From IMG/VR virus record IMGVR_UViG_3300025881_000010, positions 18,527-82,526 of that record: DNA of 64,000 bases; one strand, written 5' to 3'. The stretch comes from a virus. Both the position numbers and the translations under genes were made by a program. The notes beneath the pieces are model-generated. The model worked only from the letters and a program-made list of their open reading frames with translations, was not told the origin of the DNA and made no database searches. Shown here piece after piece: positions 37,075 through 43,730 of this stretch (positions are counted from its first letter, which is position 1; every line of letters starts with the position of its first letter).

Positions 37075-38727
37075 TTAATATTGTTGAGGTTTGTAGATAT
37101 CTGGATCTACGATTACTGATTCCGTTGTTAATATCATTCCCATAATTGAGACAGCGCTTTCTAAAGCTACACGAGTAACTTTCTTTGGGTCCATAATTCC
37201 AGCTTTGATCATATCATCTACATACTTGATCTCACGAGCATCAAATCCCATATTGAAATTCGATTCCATTTCCTGAATTCTTTCAATAGGAATATTATAT
37301 CCTACATTTTCTACAATTTGTTCAAATGGTTTTCTTATTGCTTTAAGTAATACCTCAGCGCCTTTCTTACGATCTTCGTTATTACTAATGCTTCCAATAT
37401 TCATTTGACTTAAACTAAGAAGTGCAGTACCACCACCCGGGATAACACCTTCTTCGTATGCCGCTTTAATTGCATAAAGCGCATCCGTTACACGAGCTTG
37501 CTTCTCTAATAATTCTGTATCACTAAGACCTCCAATATGAATAAATGATAAACCTTCAGTCAATCTAGAAATTCTAGAATTGATTATTGATTTTTGATAT
37601 CCATCAAGATTTTTAGTTTTCAATTTATCGCGAAGTTCTGAAGCTCTCTTTTCAGTATGAGCATCAATTTTTTCATACTCTTCATCTTTAAGACCAATCG
37701 GCCCTTTAAGAGAACTTGTATGTTGACCGATAGTGATCTCTTCAGATTGTGGTAAATAATCTAAAATGTTTTCATTGTCCAAAGAATAGAAATCTAATCC
37801 TTCATCAGTGAAAATTTCTTTTCCCATTACAATTGAAAGATCATTAAGAATATCAATCTTATCATTTCCGAAACCAGGAACACGACAAACACAAATTTTG
37901 AAATTCTTTTTGACTTTATTCTCAGCCATAATATTCAAAACAAATTCGTCGATATCTTCACAAATGATCAATAACGATTTATCACCTTCATGAATCTGAG
38001 TAAGCAAGATATCTAAATTGTCATAAGGCTCAATGTTCGTAATCTTTTTATCTGTAATGTAGATATACGGATTTTCAAGAACACAAACTTCTTCTTCTTT
38101 TCTGTTCATGAATACTCTGGACTTATAACCCATAGGTAAAGTCAATCCATCTACAGTACTTAAAAAAGTTTTCTCAGTATGAGATCTTTTGATATTTACA
38201 ATTCCCTGTTTTCCGGAAGTCTTGAAAGCATCAAAAACTACATTTGCAATTTCTTCATCATTGTTAGAAGATATCAAGGCAACTTGTTTTAGAATTTTAT
38301 TATTCTCTTTGTTGTCCTCGGTAACATCTTTAGATAATTTTGCCAATTGATCAACAATCAATCTTGCCATATCATCCATTCCTCTTTTCATTTCTAAGAG
38401 GTTTGTATCTGGAGCTTGCTTTAATCCTTCAATAAGAATAGCTTCTCCAATAACCGTAGCGGTAGTGGTACCATCTCCAGCTTTACTATCAGAACTATTT
38501 GCAATATCCTGGATTGATTCAATAGCAATCATTTCAAAAGGATCTTCAGAAGCCATGTGTCCAGCAACGGTAACACCATCTTTTGTTGAGAATGGTCTTT
38601 CATCCTTATTTCTAATTAGCACATTTCGTCCACTTGGACCTAATGTCGCTTTAACTGCTTTCGCAATTGAAGAAACCCCGGAAGCTAATTTCTTCCGGGC
38701 ATCTTCACCATATAGTACTTTATTCAT
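37075..38727 (-). CDS. groEL: Phage-encoded chaperonin GroEL/Hsp60 (550 aa)
   Basis: This ATP-dependent folding chaperonin keeps the defining motifs: ATLGPSGRNVLI, TKDGVTVA, KAGDGTTTAT (about residues 83-92, nucleotide binding), RVTDALYAIKAAYEEGV with the catalytic Asp near 409, and PGGGTALL. Length matches bacterial GroEL, but the Gly-Gly-Met tail is missing and the end is DPDIYKPQQY. Divergence through the apical domain suggests a specialised client, perhaps the large capsid or tail proteins. A GroES-like gene lies two genes upstream in the same operon. Clear family call; client is inference. Confidence 0.95.
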   Translation of the reverse strand: MNKVLYGEDARKKLASGVSSIAKAVKATLGPSGRNVLIRNKDERPFSTKDGVTVAGHMASEDPFEMIAIESIQDIANSSDSKAGDGTTTATVIGEAILIEGLKQAPDTNLLEMKRGMDDMARLIVDQLAKLSKDVTEDNKENNKILKQVALISSNNDEEIANVVFDAFKTSGKQGIVNIKRSHTEKTFLSTVDGLTLPMGYKSRVFMNRKEEEVCVLENPYIYITDKKITNIEPYDNLDILLTQIHEGDKSLLIICEDIDEFVLNIMAENKVKKNFKICVCRVPGFGNDKIDILNDLSIVMGKEIFTDEGLDFYSLDNENILDYLPQSEEITIGQHTSSLKGPIGLKDEEYEKIDAHTEKRASELRDKLKTKNLDGYQKSIINSRISRLTEGLSFIHIGGLSDTELLEKQARVTDALYAIKAAYEEGVIPGGGTALLSLSQMNIGSISNNEDRKKGAEVLLKAIRKPFEQIVENVGYNIPIERIQEMESNFNMGFDAREIKYVDDMIKAGIMDPKKVTRVALESAVSIMGMILTTESVIVDPDIYKPQQY

Positions 38728-38733
38728 AAATAA

Positions 38734-39705
38734 TTAATCTTTTCTTATTTCTGATAACACTCTTCCTAACTCAAATTTAGCTTCACACGTATAATTGTAA
38801 GCATTTGTTCTAGCAATAGAAGCTTCTCTTGAAACGTCAAAAGTTTCAATACCTTTCAACCACTCTGCAACTTCTTCATAATCATCACGAAGTTGATTCA
38901 CAGCCACTAATACATCAAGCAATCCAAATTGATTCAACTCTGCATAGTTCTCACGCTCTTCGTAAACATCTGCAGTTTTTGGAATCTCACGTAAGTTGGT
39001 AGCTTTCTTGTATGGATTAGCTGCACCAAATTCTGCAAGTAATTTTCCTAACCAAGCTTTAGCATAGAATGTTTTCTCAGTAACATCATCACTAACTCTA
39101 AAATGCTTCTTAGCCATTTTAGATAGCTTATCCAATTTCTTACGATAGTCTTTTATCTCTAAAATCATATCATCATTACTCTTACCCTCTTCACTACTTT
39201 CACCATTCCCCTGTTCAGTATTGAGTTCTTCAAGTCTAGCGTCAATAATTGCAAAAGCACCTTTTCGGTGATCATCTCTGAATTCGATTTTTCGTAGTTC
39301 TTCTAAAGCATCTCTACTATCAATTTTAGCAACTTCATCTGCAAATTCTGGAAGATATTCATCTTGAATATCTTCTAAATTATTTTTACTTTCAATTGGG
39401 ACCGCCGGAGTTTCATTCGTATCTGTAGGAGTAGGAAGATCTCTTGGGGCTGGAGGTGTTTGAGTGTTGTTGTCTACAGGAGTGGTTCCTTTATCTTCAG
39501 TAGTAGAACCAGCTTCATTATTTTGAACTTCTATAAGTTCTAATCGCTTAGTTTCAATTGCAGCTAAAACCGTTTTTCTTGGTTTTTCCTGATTAGATTC
39601 AAGTGTAAAAATTTGACTTAAAAATTGTAAGCTTGTAACATCAGCTACTTTCGCTATGAAATCTGTAGCATTTAATCCTTCAAAATCTTTTGTTGTCATA
39701 ATCAT
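38734..39705 (-). CDS. Two-part protein between groES-like and groEL genes (323 aa)
   Basis: Residues 1-75 form a small helical domain, 75-115 are a Thr/Pro/Asn-rich linker, and residues about 185-323 are a helical domain with many Lys, Asp and Tyr residues (KKLDKLSKMAKKHFRVSD, SIARTNAYNYTCEAKFELGR). I do not recognise it. Its position between the two chaperonin subunits and 6 nt before groEL suggests co-expression with them. A substrate adaptor or an unrelated anti-defence protein are both possible. An alternative ATG lies two codons downstream. Confidence 0.65.
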   Translation of the reverse strand: MIMTTKDFEGLNATDFIAKVADVTSLQFLSQIFTLESNQEKPRKTVLAAIETKRLELIEVQNNEAGSTTEDKGTTPVDNNTQTPPAPRDLPTPTDTNETPAVPIESKNNLEDIQDEYLPEFADEVAKIDSRDALEELRKIEFRDDHRKGAFAIIDARLEELNTEQGNGESSEEGKSNDDMILEIKDYRKKLDKLSKMAKKHFRVSDDVTEKTFYAKAWLGKLLAEFGAANPYKKATNLREIPKTADVYEERENYAELNQFGLLDVLVAVNQLRDDYEEVAEWLKGIETFDVSREASIARTNAYNYTCEAKFELGRVLSEIRKD

Positions 39706-39718
39706 TAAATTAAATTAG

Positions 39719-39985
39719 TTATTGTTTCGGTTCAATCGTCAACCAACCACCATCCGGTAACAACTTCAGGTTTTCAGTTTTTTTAATAATAATATCATCT
39801 GCAAGAACCTCATTGTAGATAATAATTTTTCCTACAAATTTTGGATCAAGATCCTTCCCAACTTTTAAAATTTCTGCAGCAGTTAATAAAACTCGATTAG
39901 ATGCAAAATTGCTTTTAAAATAATCTGAAATAGGTTTGATCAAAAATTTTTTGGAAGGAATTTCAATGTCATTGTAGTCTTTCAT
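39719..39985 (-). CDS. GroES-like co-chaperonin candidate (88 aa)
   Basis: The length matches GroES, and the order of strands fits: KKFLIKPISD near the start (GroES LHDRVIVK), a mobile-loop-like region SNFASNRVLLTA, AEILKVGKDLD (GroES GEVLAVG), FVGKIIIYNEVLADDI (GroES KVGDIVIFND) and a final strand. Identity is low, as for T4 gp31. It is the first gene of the operon that contains groEL, which supports the call. The promoter with the palindromic operator lies 120 nt upstream. Confidence 0.65.
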   Translation of the reverse strand: MKDYNDIEIPSKKFLIKPISDYFKSNFASNRVLLTAAEILKVGKDLDPKFVGKIIIYNEVLADDIIIKKTENLKLLPDGGWLTIEPKQ

Positions 39986-40000
39986 GTATATATAAATAAC

Positions 40001-40027
40001 GTAAACCCGCTGATAGTGCGGGTTTAC
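40001..40027 (-). terminator. 10-bp hairpin in the leader of the chaperonin operon
   Basis: GTAAACCCGC (40001-40010) and GCGGGTTTAC (40018-40027) form a perfect 10-bp stem with a TGATAGT loop. On the minus strand it is followed by GTTATTTATATATAC, a weak T-run. It lies about 16 nt before the GroES-like ATG. It could terminate the upstream accessory unit, attenuate the operon or protect its mRNA. Confidence 0.6.
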
Positions 40028-40108
40028 AGGTGATTAATAAAATAAGTTAATAAATAATTATGTGGGGGGTAGCATGTAGTCATAGATTATTATCGCTTTA
40101 TGGGATTG

Positions 40109-40139
40109 CTAATCTAGTCAAAACGTCAAAATGGCGCAA
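40109..40139 (-). promoter_or_regulatory. Promoter with palindromic operator upstream of the chaperonin operon
   Basis: On the minus strand TTG (40139-40137) and TAGATTAG (40116-40109, one mismatch to TAnnTTTG) are separated by 20 nt. The spacer holds the palindrome CGCCA-TTT-TGACG (plus strand 40124-40136), shared with two other promoters in the window. Expected transcription start is about 40102, giving a 117-nt leader. Confidence 0.5.
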
Positions 40140-40146
40140 GTATTAT

Positions 40147-40386
40147 TTAAGAAAATTTCGGCATTAAAGTCAAAGCATGTTGTTTTGCCATTTCCAAAGA
40201 CTCTCTCATTCTTTTTTGAAAATTTAATTTTCTTTGTTCTATCATTTCTTCAGTAGCATATATTGGTTGTGGATCTATAACAAATATTCCATATCCATGC
40301 AACGATGCTATTGTATGAATAAAACCCCAATCATATCCTTTATCTAAAAGAATTTCATAAAATCTTTGATCTTGCCATTGTGCCAT
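40147..40386 (-). CDS. Small accessory protein of unknown function (79 aa)
   Basis: ATG 40386 is preferred because it follows the stop of the preceding gene by 2 nt. The protein begins AQWQDQRFYEILLDKGYDWG, is helical, and ends with a Met/Lys-rich amphipathic helix. The family is not recognised. Confidence 0.5.
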   Translation of the reverse strand: MAQWQDQRFYEILLDKGYDWGFIHTIASLHGYGIFVIDPQPIYATEEMIEQRKLNFQKRMRESLEMAKQHALTLMPKFS

Positions 40387-40388
40387 AT

Positions 40389-40709
40389 CTAAAAGTTTGA
40401 GAATATAAATCCACAATCATTTGGATTGCGTTCTTTGCTATTAATAAACATAATTTTGTCTCGCTTTATATGATGCATCAATCTATCCAGATCTTCTTTA
40501 CTTACGCTAGGCAAAAAGTCTATATCGTAAACTAAAACTCTTGGCGGTTCTACAAAATACTGTAATCCCAATATAGGATCATAGTTGAATACCATCGTTG
40601 TCTGAATTGAATTTTTTAATTCTTCTGGATAAGGATTTACAGAAATCTTCTTATGAGTAATAGGAATTAAACCAGTCTCAATAGCCATCCTTCTTAATTC
40701 TTCGATCAT
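40389..40709 (-). CDS. Mini-gene carrying a portal-derived segment (106 aa)
   Basis: ATG 40709 follows the preceding stop by 1 nt; the longer frame upstream overlaps that gene and is rejected. Residues about 65-100 (VLVYDIDFLPSVSK, then LDRLMHHIKRDKIMFINSKE) match the portal protein segment with ILIYDVAQTPKDVSK and MHHIKKDKIMFINSKDR. The N-terminal 60 residues (LIPITHKKISVNPYPEEL) have no visible counterpart there. It is intact and lies among accessory genes. It may be a relic of a second portal gene or a small protein that engages the portal assembly surface. Confidence 0.65.
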   Translation of the reverse strand: MIEELRRMAIETGLIPITHKKISVNPYPEELKNSIQTTMVFNYDPILGLQYFVEPPRVLVYDIDFLPSVSKEDLDRLMHHIKRDKIMFINSKERNPNDCGFIFSNF

Positions 40710-40710
40710 A

Positions 40711-40896
40711 TCAATTTTGAATTTCTTTTTTAATAAATCTTTTTTGAAATTCTTGATTTTCCATAGCAAATAAATAATCAAATACTTTTCGCTTATAAAC
40801 TACAATTGTTATTCCTAATAATTTTTCACCCATTCCTGCAGTCATAGAATCAATTACTTCTATTTCTTCTTTATTTTTTTTATCAGTATATATCAT
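40711..40896 (-). CDS. Small protein, first gene after the structured leader (61 aa)
   Basis: A charged 61-residue protein with a hydrophobic centre (EKLLGITIVVYKRKVFDYLF). It starts about 20 nt after a strong terminator hairpin and ends 1 nt before the portal-like mini-gene. The family is not recognised. Confidence 0.5.
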   Translation of the reverse strand: MIYTDKKNKEEIEVIDSMTAGMGEKLLGITIVVYKRKVFDYLFAMENQEFQKRFIKKEIQN

Positions 40897-40914
40897 ATCA
40901 TTTGAAAGTTATAT

Positions 40915-40947
40915 AAAAAAAAAGCCGGCAATATTTCTATCACCGGC
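40915..40947 (-). terminator. Terminator/attenuator ahead of the accessory operon
   Basis: On the minus strand GCCGGUGAU and AUUGCCGGC pair over 9 bp (two G-U) and are followed by nine T residues. It lies between a promoter at 41071-41101 and the ATG at 40896, so it can act either as the end of a small RNA or as an attenuator of the genes downstream. Confidence 0.75.
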
Positions 40948-41064
40948 GCCCCCAATACCGAGAATAGTCCTACACTACTCTCTGCACTATTTCAATCTCT
41001 TTCAAATGCCTTTCTCAAGGTGGACATCAGTAAGTGTCTCATCATTACCATATCTGAAATAATA
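40915..41064 (-). ncRNA. Candidate structured small RNA or attenuator leader
   Basis: The predicted transcript starts about 7 nt after the TATATTTG box and ends at the terminator, about 150 nt. It contains a 19-codon ORF (ATGGTAATGATG start, product ending RKAFERD), then a 9-bp hairpin (GAGAGUAGU / ACUAUUCUC with GUAGG loop), then a G-run (TTGGGGGC) and the terminator. Leader peptide, alternative hairpins and terminator together resemble transcription attenuation. No known riboswitch class is recognised. Confidence 0.45.
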
Positions 41065-41070
41065 CTTCTA

Positions 41071-41101
41071 CAAATATATACTACGTCATTTTGACGTGCA
41101 A
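41071..41101 (-). promoter_or_regulatory. Promoter with palindromic operator (structured leader RNA)
   Basis: On the minus strand TTG (41101-41099), 20-nt spacer and TATATTTG (41078-41071) form a full Bacteroidota promoter. The spacer contains the palindrome ACGTCAAAATGACGT, core CGTCA-N3-TGACG at 41084-41096. Confidence 0.65.
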
Positions 41102-41102
41102 G

Positions 41103-41136
41103 AAAAAAGCCTACTTTTTTAAGTAGGCTTTAATTT
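41103..41136. terminator. Bidirectional terminator downstream of the 99-aa gene
   Basis: AAAGCCTACTT (41106-41116) and AAGTAGGCTTT (41121-41131) form an 11-bp stem flanked by an A-run on the left and a T-rich stretch on the right. On the minus strand it ends transcription of the 41141-41440 gene. Confidence 0.8.
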
Positions 41137-41140
41137 TTTA

Positions 41141-41440
41141 TTAAGTGTAGACCAAATCATCCCGAATCCGAGGTTTTGTCCTCGAATCCAATAAGATCTC
41201 CGTACTAAGGAATCCCACAGTCTTAGAATAATCACCTTTTAATATCGCTACATGGTTGTCTACAAGAACAGCATGAGAGATTAAACGGTAATCAAAATCT
41301 AACACAGAAATTACTTCCGGGCCTACGCTTAACTCTTTGTGAACAGATGCAACATCATCAACATGAACAATACTAACCTCGGGGAGAGTTAACAAAGCCA
41401 AGCCAATCATTCCGCATCCTACAATCAGAATCTTACGCAT
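41141..41440 (-). CDS. Small protein with hydrophobic Gly-rich N-terminus (99 aa)
   Basis: The start RKILIVGCGMIGLALLTLP can be read as a signal anchor or as a Rossmann-type GxGxxG nucleotide-binding start; the rest, about 75 residues, is beta-rich with an acidic centre and basic end. No lipobox of normal length is present. It has terminators on both sides, so it may be monocistronic. Unknown function. Confidence 0.5.
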   Translation of the reverse strand: MRKILIVGCGMIGLALLTLPEVSIVHVDDVASVHKELSVGPEVISVLDFDYRLISHAVLVDNHVAILKGDYSKTVGFLSTEILLDSRTKPRIRDDLVYT

Positions 41441-41497
41441 AATTGAAATAGTTGGTTAAACATTTATCGAAATACCAAGATAGTAATTTTTTTCAAT

Positions 41498-41532
41498 TAA
41501 AAAACCCAGCCTGTAGGGAGCCGGGTTTTATA
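41498..41532 (-). terminator. Terminator after the zinc-finger gene
   Basis: AAAACCC (41501-41507) and GGGTTTT (41523-41529) form the outer stem with a GC-containing interior, followed on the minus strand by a T-run. It ends the transcript of the 41581-42036 gene. Confidence 0.7.
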
Positions 41533-41580
41533 ATCTAGATGGGGGTTTCATTTATTTATCTGGAAGCAAATATATAAAAA

Positions 41581-42036
41581 TTATCCATTACAACCATTAC
41601 ACTGAAACGCACACCTTTCATTATGATCAATATCATCACCACAATAAAAATCCTCGCCAGTTACAATAGGAGTTTTGAAAGTCATTCGGAATTCTCGATC
41701 ACGCCTAACCTTATTCTCCCAAGCAGTATAATCAGCAACTACTTTTCCGTTAGGAATTTTTTGCCCAAAAGGCTTCTTACAACTAAAGCACTTAGCTTCT
41801 CCATTAATATCAAAAAGAATACCTAAAGATTCAGAAGGTGCACACTCACAATATCTGCTTTCAAAGCATTCTACTTTTGGTAACGAATCTTTGCTTTTTT
41901 TATAAATAATCTTCTTTTGCTTTACATGCATACTGCCCTCTTCCATAATTAATGTGAAAGATTCTTTCCTCCAGTAAAATCTCCAGAAAATCAAAGTGTC
42001 CTCAGCCAACCAAAATTGCTTCTCACAATCATTCAT
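41581..42036 (-). CDS. Cys-rich protein with primase-type zinc-binding motif (151 aa)
   Basis: ATG 42036 is chosen because the upstream TTG at 42075 lies within the promoter. Residues about 60-98 read CECAPSESLGILFD, then GEAKCFSCKKPFG, matching the CxC/CxxC zinc-binding domain at the N-terminus of T7-type phage primases. A second Cys cluster closes the protein (FYCGDD, CAFQCNGCNG). No TOPRIM or helicase domain follows. It may be a standalone primer-site recognition domain, a regulator, or a shortened primase. It is controlled by the palindromic-operator promoter. Confidence 0.55.
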   Translation of the reverse strand: MNDCEKQFWLAEDTLIFWRFYWRKESFTLIMEEGSMHVKQKKIIYKKSKDSLPKVECFESRYCECAPSESLGILFDINGEAKCFSCKKPFGQKIPNGKVVADYTAWENKVRRDREFRMTFKTPIVTGEDFYCGDDIDHNERCAFQCNGCNG

Positions 42037-42056
42037 AATATCAAGGTTTAATATCA

Positions 42057-42082
42057 CAAATATAGTGAACGCCAAATTGACG
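42057..42082 (-). promoter_or_regulatory. Promoter with palindromic operator (zinc-finger gene)
   Basis: On the minus strand TATATTTG (42064-42057) is preceded, within the normal spacer, by the palindrome CGTCA-N3-TGGCG (42070-42082). There is no TTG at the -33 position here (GAA instead), so this copy may need an activator. Confidence 0.5.
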
Positions 42083-42275
42083 TGTTCGCGTAACTCCGAA
42101 AAATTTTCAGAAAAAATTAAAAATTGGATTCACGGTTGCTTAATAGGGTTTTACCCCCTCCCCCCTTCGGGGTTTCGGGGGCCGCCCCCCTCTTGCGGAA
42201 ATTCAAAAAAGAGAGTCCGTTTAGGCTCATAGGCAGGTAGACTATTCTCCAACTAAATCCTTAATACATATAATC
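42083..42275. other. Divergent intergenic region with GC-rich hairpin island
   Basis: This gap separates the minus-strand and plus-strand halves. At 42148-42200 it holds runs of C and G that can fold as CCC-CUUCG-GGG and GGGGG-CCG-CCCCC, in strong contrast with the AT-rich surroundings. I see no clear TAnnTTTG for the rightward genes. It may hold an origin, a pause/termination element or a rightward promoter of another type. Confidence 0.5.
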
Positions 42276-42533
42276 ATGGGATCATTTAAATCTATTACGT
42301 TCAAAGCAGTATCAATCGTAAGTGGCGAACTGCACTTTATGGCACAATCAACAGCTGATTCAATCAAGCACGCTGAAGGCTATCTAGGTCACAAGCTCAC
42401 AGGAGCCAACAAGCAAGACATCATGTCTAAGCGAGTACAACTAACCAAGGCTCAACAAGCAGACTACAAGAAGTGTGCACAAACCTTGAGAGGTACTATG
42501 TCCAACAAGTTTAAGGCTATAACACTAGACTAA
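42276..42533 (+). CDS. Small protein, paralogue of the 121-aa protein at 46569 (85 aa)
   Basis: The segment FKAVSIVSGELHFMAQSTAD parallels TAKTVQIFTGEAHFLVKSAAD of the gene at 46569-46934, and both end in a Lys-rich helix. I do not recognise the family; repeated presence suggests a small regulatory or host-interaction protein. Codons here favour C or G in third position (ATC, AAG, TAC), unlike most of the window. It opens a plus-strand cluster of short coupled genes. Confidence 0.6.
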   Translation: MGSFKSITFKAVSIVSGELHFMAQSTADSIKHAEGYLGHKLTGANKQDIMSKRVQLTKAQQADYKKCAQTLRGTMSNKFKAITLD

Positions 42534-42536
42534 GCT

Positions 42537-42620
42537 ATGACAACATTAGGCATCATCATCATCATCGTCCTAGCTATCTGGGAGAGCTACGAGTACTATC
42601 AACTACTAAGAAAGAAGTAA
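42537..42620 (+). CDS. 27-residue single-TM peptide
   Basis: The peptide is MTTLGIIIIIVLAIW followed by a polar tail rich in Tyr and ending LRKK. A hydrophobic helix plus basic end suggests a membrane-inserted small protein. The stop codon TAA overlaps the next ATG (TAATG), supporting translation. Confidence 0.45.
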   Translation: MTTLGIIIIIVLAIWESYEYYQLLRKK

Positions 42621-42754
42621 TGTACTACAAGATCCACGTTATCACCAATGTAATGCGCACCCGCAAGTGTGGTGTGCAAGAAGCTATCGCTTGGCTGGAA
42701 CACAGACCAAGTGAAGGAGAATTCAAGTTTAACCCTCAAAACAAACAGTTATGA
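42620..42754 (+). CDS. Small basic protein (44 aa)
   Basis: A 44-residue frame (YYKIHVITNVMRTRKCGVQE and onward) overlaps its neighbours at both ends (TAATG upstream, ATGA downstream), so it is probably translated by coupling. The family is not recognised. Confidence 0.5.
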   Translation: MYYKIHVITNVMRTRKCGVQEAIAWLEHRPSEGEFKFNPQNKQL

Positions 42755-42903
42755 GACCACGTATCTACAGACCGATCAAAGCATCGGAAGATCACAAAGC
42801 AAAACGCGCTATTCAAGTAAGGCGTGAACTCAACGCCGGAAATTCAACAAATGATGTTGTATGGCGTAACATTCAACGAGATTGCGCTAGACTTAGCGCA
42901 TAA
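42751..42903 (+). CDS. Small Arg-rich protein (50 aa)
   Basis: The 50-residue product is rich in Arg and Lys (RPRIYRPIKASEDHKAKR) and helical, with potential to bind nucleic acid. It starts by ATGA overlap with the 44-aa gene. Unknown family. Confidence 0.5.
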   Translation: MRPRIYRPIKASEDHKAKRAIQVRRELNAGNSTNDVVWRNIQRDCARLSA

Positions 42904-42928
42904 TTATTAATCAATTAAATTCAAGATT

Positions 42929-43246
42929 ATGTCAAGATTACGTATTACCAAGACCACAGTTGCCGCCCGTTCAAAGAACTATTGTACTGATAAAGTACAA
43001 GTAGGCAACCTCAACCCAACTCGTGAAGTTTACTACCACGATGTTGCAGACTTCTATGAACTACCATGGTGTAGATTCAAGAAACAACTAATAGCTGCTA
43101 TCTATGTGCAGCGAACACAGTTCAAAACTGATAAGGAGCATGCTACAGAACTCTATCAGCAGTTCAAGCAAAGCGTCAAAGTCATGCGACGTAGAATAGC
43201 AAGAGCCCAGTCCGAAGACCAGGCTCAATTTGATATAGCTTGCTAA
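42929..43246 (+). CDS. Basic helical protein of unknown function (105 aa)
   Basis: The protein is strongly basic at the N-terminus and has a central aromatic region (FYELPWCRFKKQLIAAIYVQ) and an Arg-rich C-terminal helix. It is preceded by TCAAGATT directly before the ATG, a leader shared with several other early-type genes. The family is not recognised. Confidence 0.6.
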   Translation: MSRLRITKTTVAARSKNYCTDKVQVGNLNPTREVYYHDVADFYELPWCRFKKQLIAAIYVQRTQFKTDKEHATELYQQFKQSVKVMRRRIARAQSEDQAQFDIAC

Positions 43247-43290
43247 TTAATAACCAATAGATCATTAATGCTGACAAGCAAATATATGGA

Positions 43291-43677
43291 TTATTTATCA
43301 CCGAAGTTTACTTCTGGCTTCTTTTTAAGGCCAAAAAGTGATTTTAACCAATCCATTTGTCGGCGATTATGATAGTTTATCATATTGGGATTGATATAAT
43401 GATCACTCAGATCATATTGCAAGAATCCAGCTACCACAAGTTCCTTACGGTATCGACTGAATAGATTTCGGTCCATGCTGAGGTCTTTGTAGGTAGCATT
43501 AACTACAATAGACTCCAGATCACAGCCGGCATTTACCTTATCAAGTAATGCCCACAGCAAGCTTCGAGCACTAGGCTTCAAGCTAGCGTATGCTTCAAGT
43601 GATTCCCGAGTAAGTTCATAAGTACGTGTGTATTCAATAGAGTGCTCACGGATTAGAGCTTTGATGGTATTAGTCAT
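43291..43677 (-). CDS. Winged-helix/RepL-like DNA-binding protein (128 aa), isolated on minus strand
   Basis: ATG 43677 is preferred over the TTG at 43704. The pattern is that of a small winged helix: LTRESLEAYASLKPSARSLL, then KDLSMDRNLFSRYRKELVVA as the recognition region, then a wing, followed by DHYINPNMI, which resembles the YxINP motif of RepL-type plasmid initiators. Three 21-bp palindromes lie directly upstream, one across its promoter, so it probably binds them. It could be an autoregulated repressor or a replication initiator. Confidence 0.6.
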   Translation of the reverse strand: MTNTIKALIREHSIEYTRTYELTRESLEAYASLKPSARSLLWALLDKVNAGCDLESIVVNATYKDLSMDRNLFSRYRKELVVAGFLQYDLSDHYINPNMINYHNRRQMDWLKSLFGLKKKPEVNFGDK

Positions 43678-43716
43678 TAAGTCAAGTATTGGGTTAATTG
43701 TCAAGTTATATCATTG

Positions 43717-43724
43717 CAAACATA
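43717..43724 (-). promoter_or_regulatory. -7 box TATGTTTG of the winged-helix gene
   Basis: On the minus strand TATGTTTG fits TAnnTTTG. The first palindrome (43731-43751) covers the upstream spacer and -33 position, so binding there would block RNA polymerase. Confidence 0.5.
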
Positions 43725-43730
43725 ATAAAT

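Noticed and set aside
38734-39705. Possible Acb2-like anti-CBASS domain at the C-terminus of the 323-aa protein (SIARTNAYNYTCEAKFELGR)
   Set aside because: The likeness to the ART-containing helix of Acb2 is short and the protein is much longer; not enough to claim.
40001-40947. tRNA genes in the intergenic regions around 40.0-41.1 kb
   Set aside because: The hairpins there are terminator- or leader-like; no cloverleaf with TTC arm and CCA-compatible acceptor stem could be built.
41141-41440. Lipoprotein reading of the 99-aa protein (IVGC as lipobox)
   Set aside because: The hydrophobic stretch before the Cys is only about five residues, too short for a lipoprotein signal.
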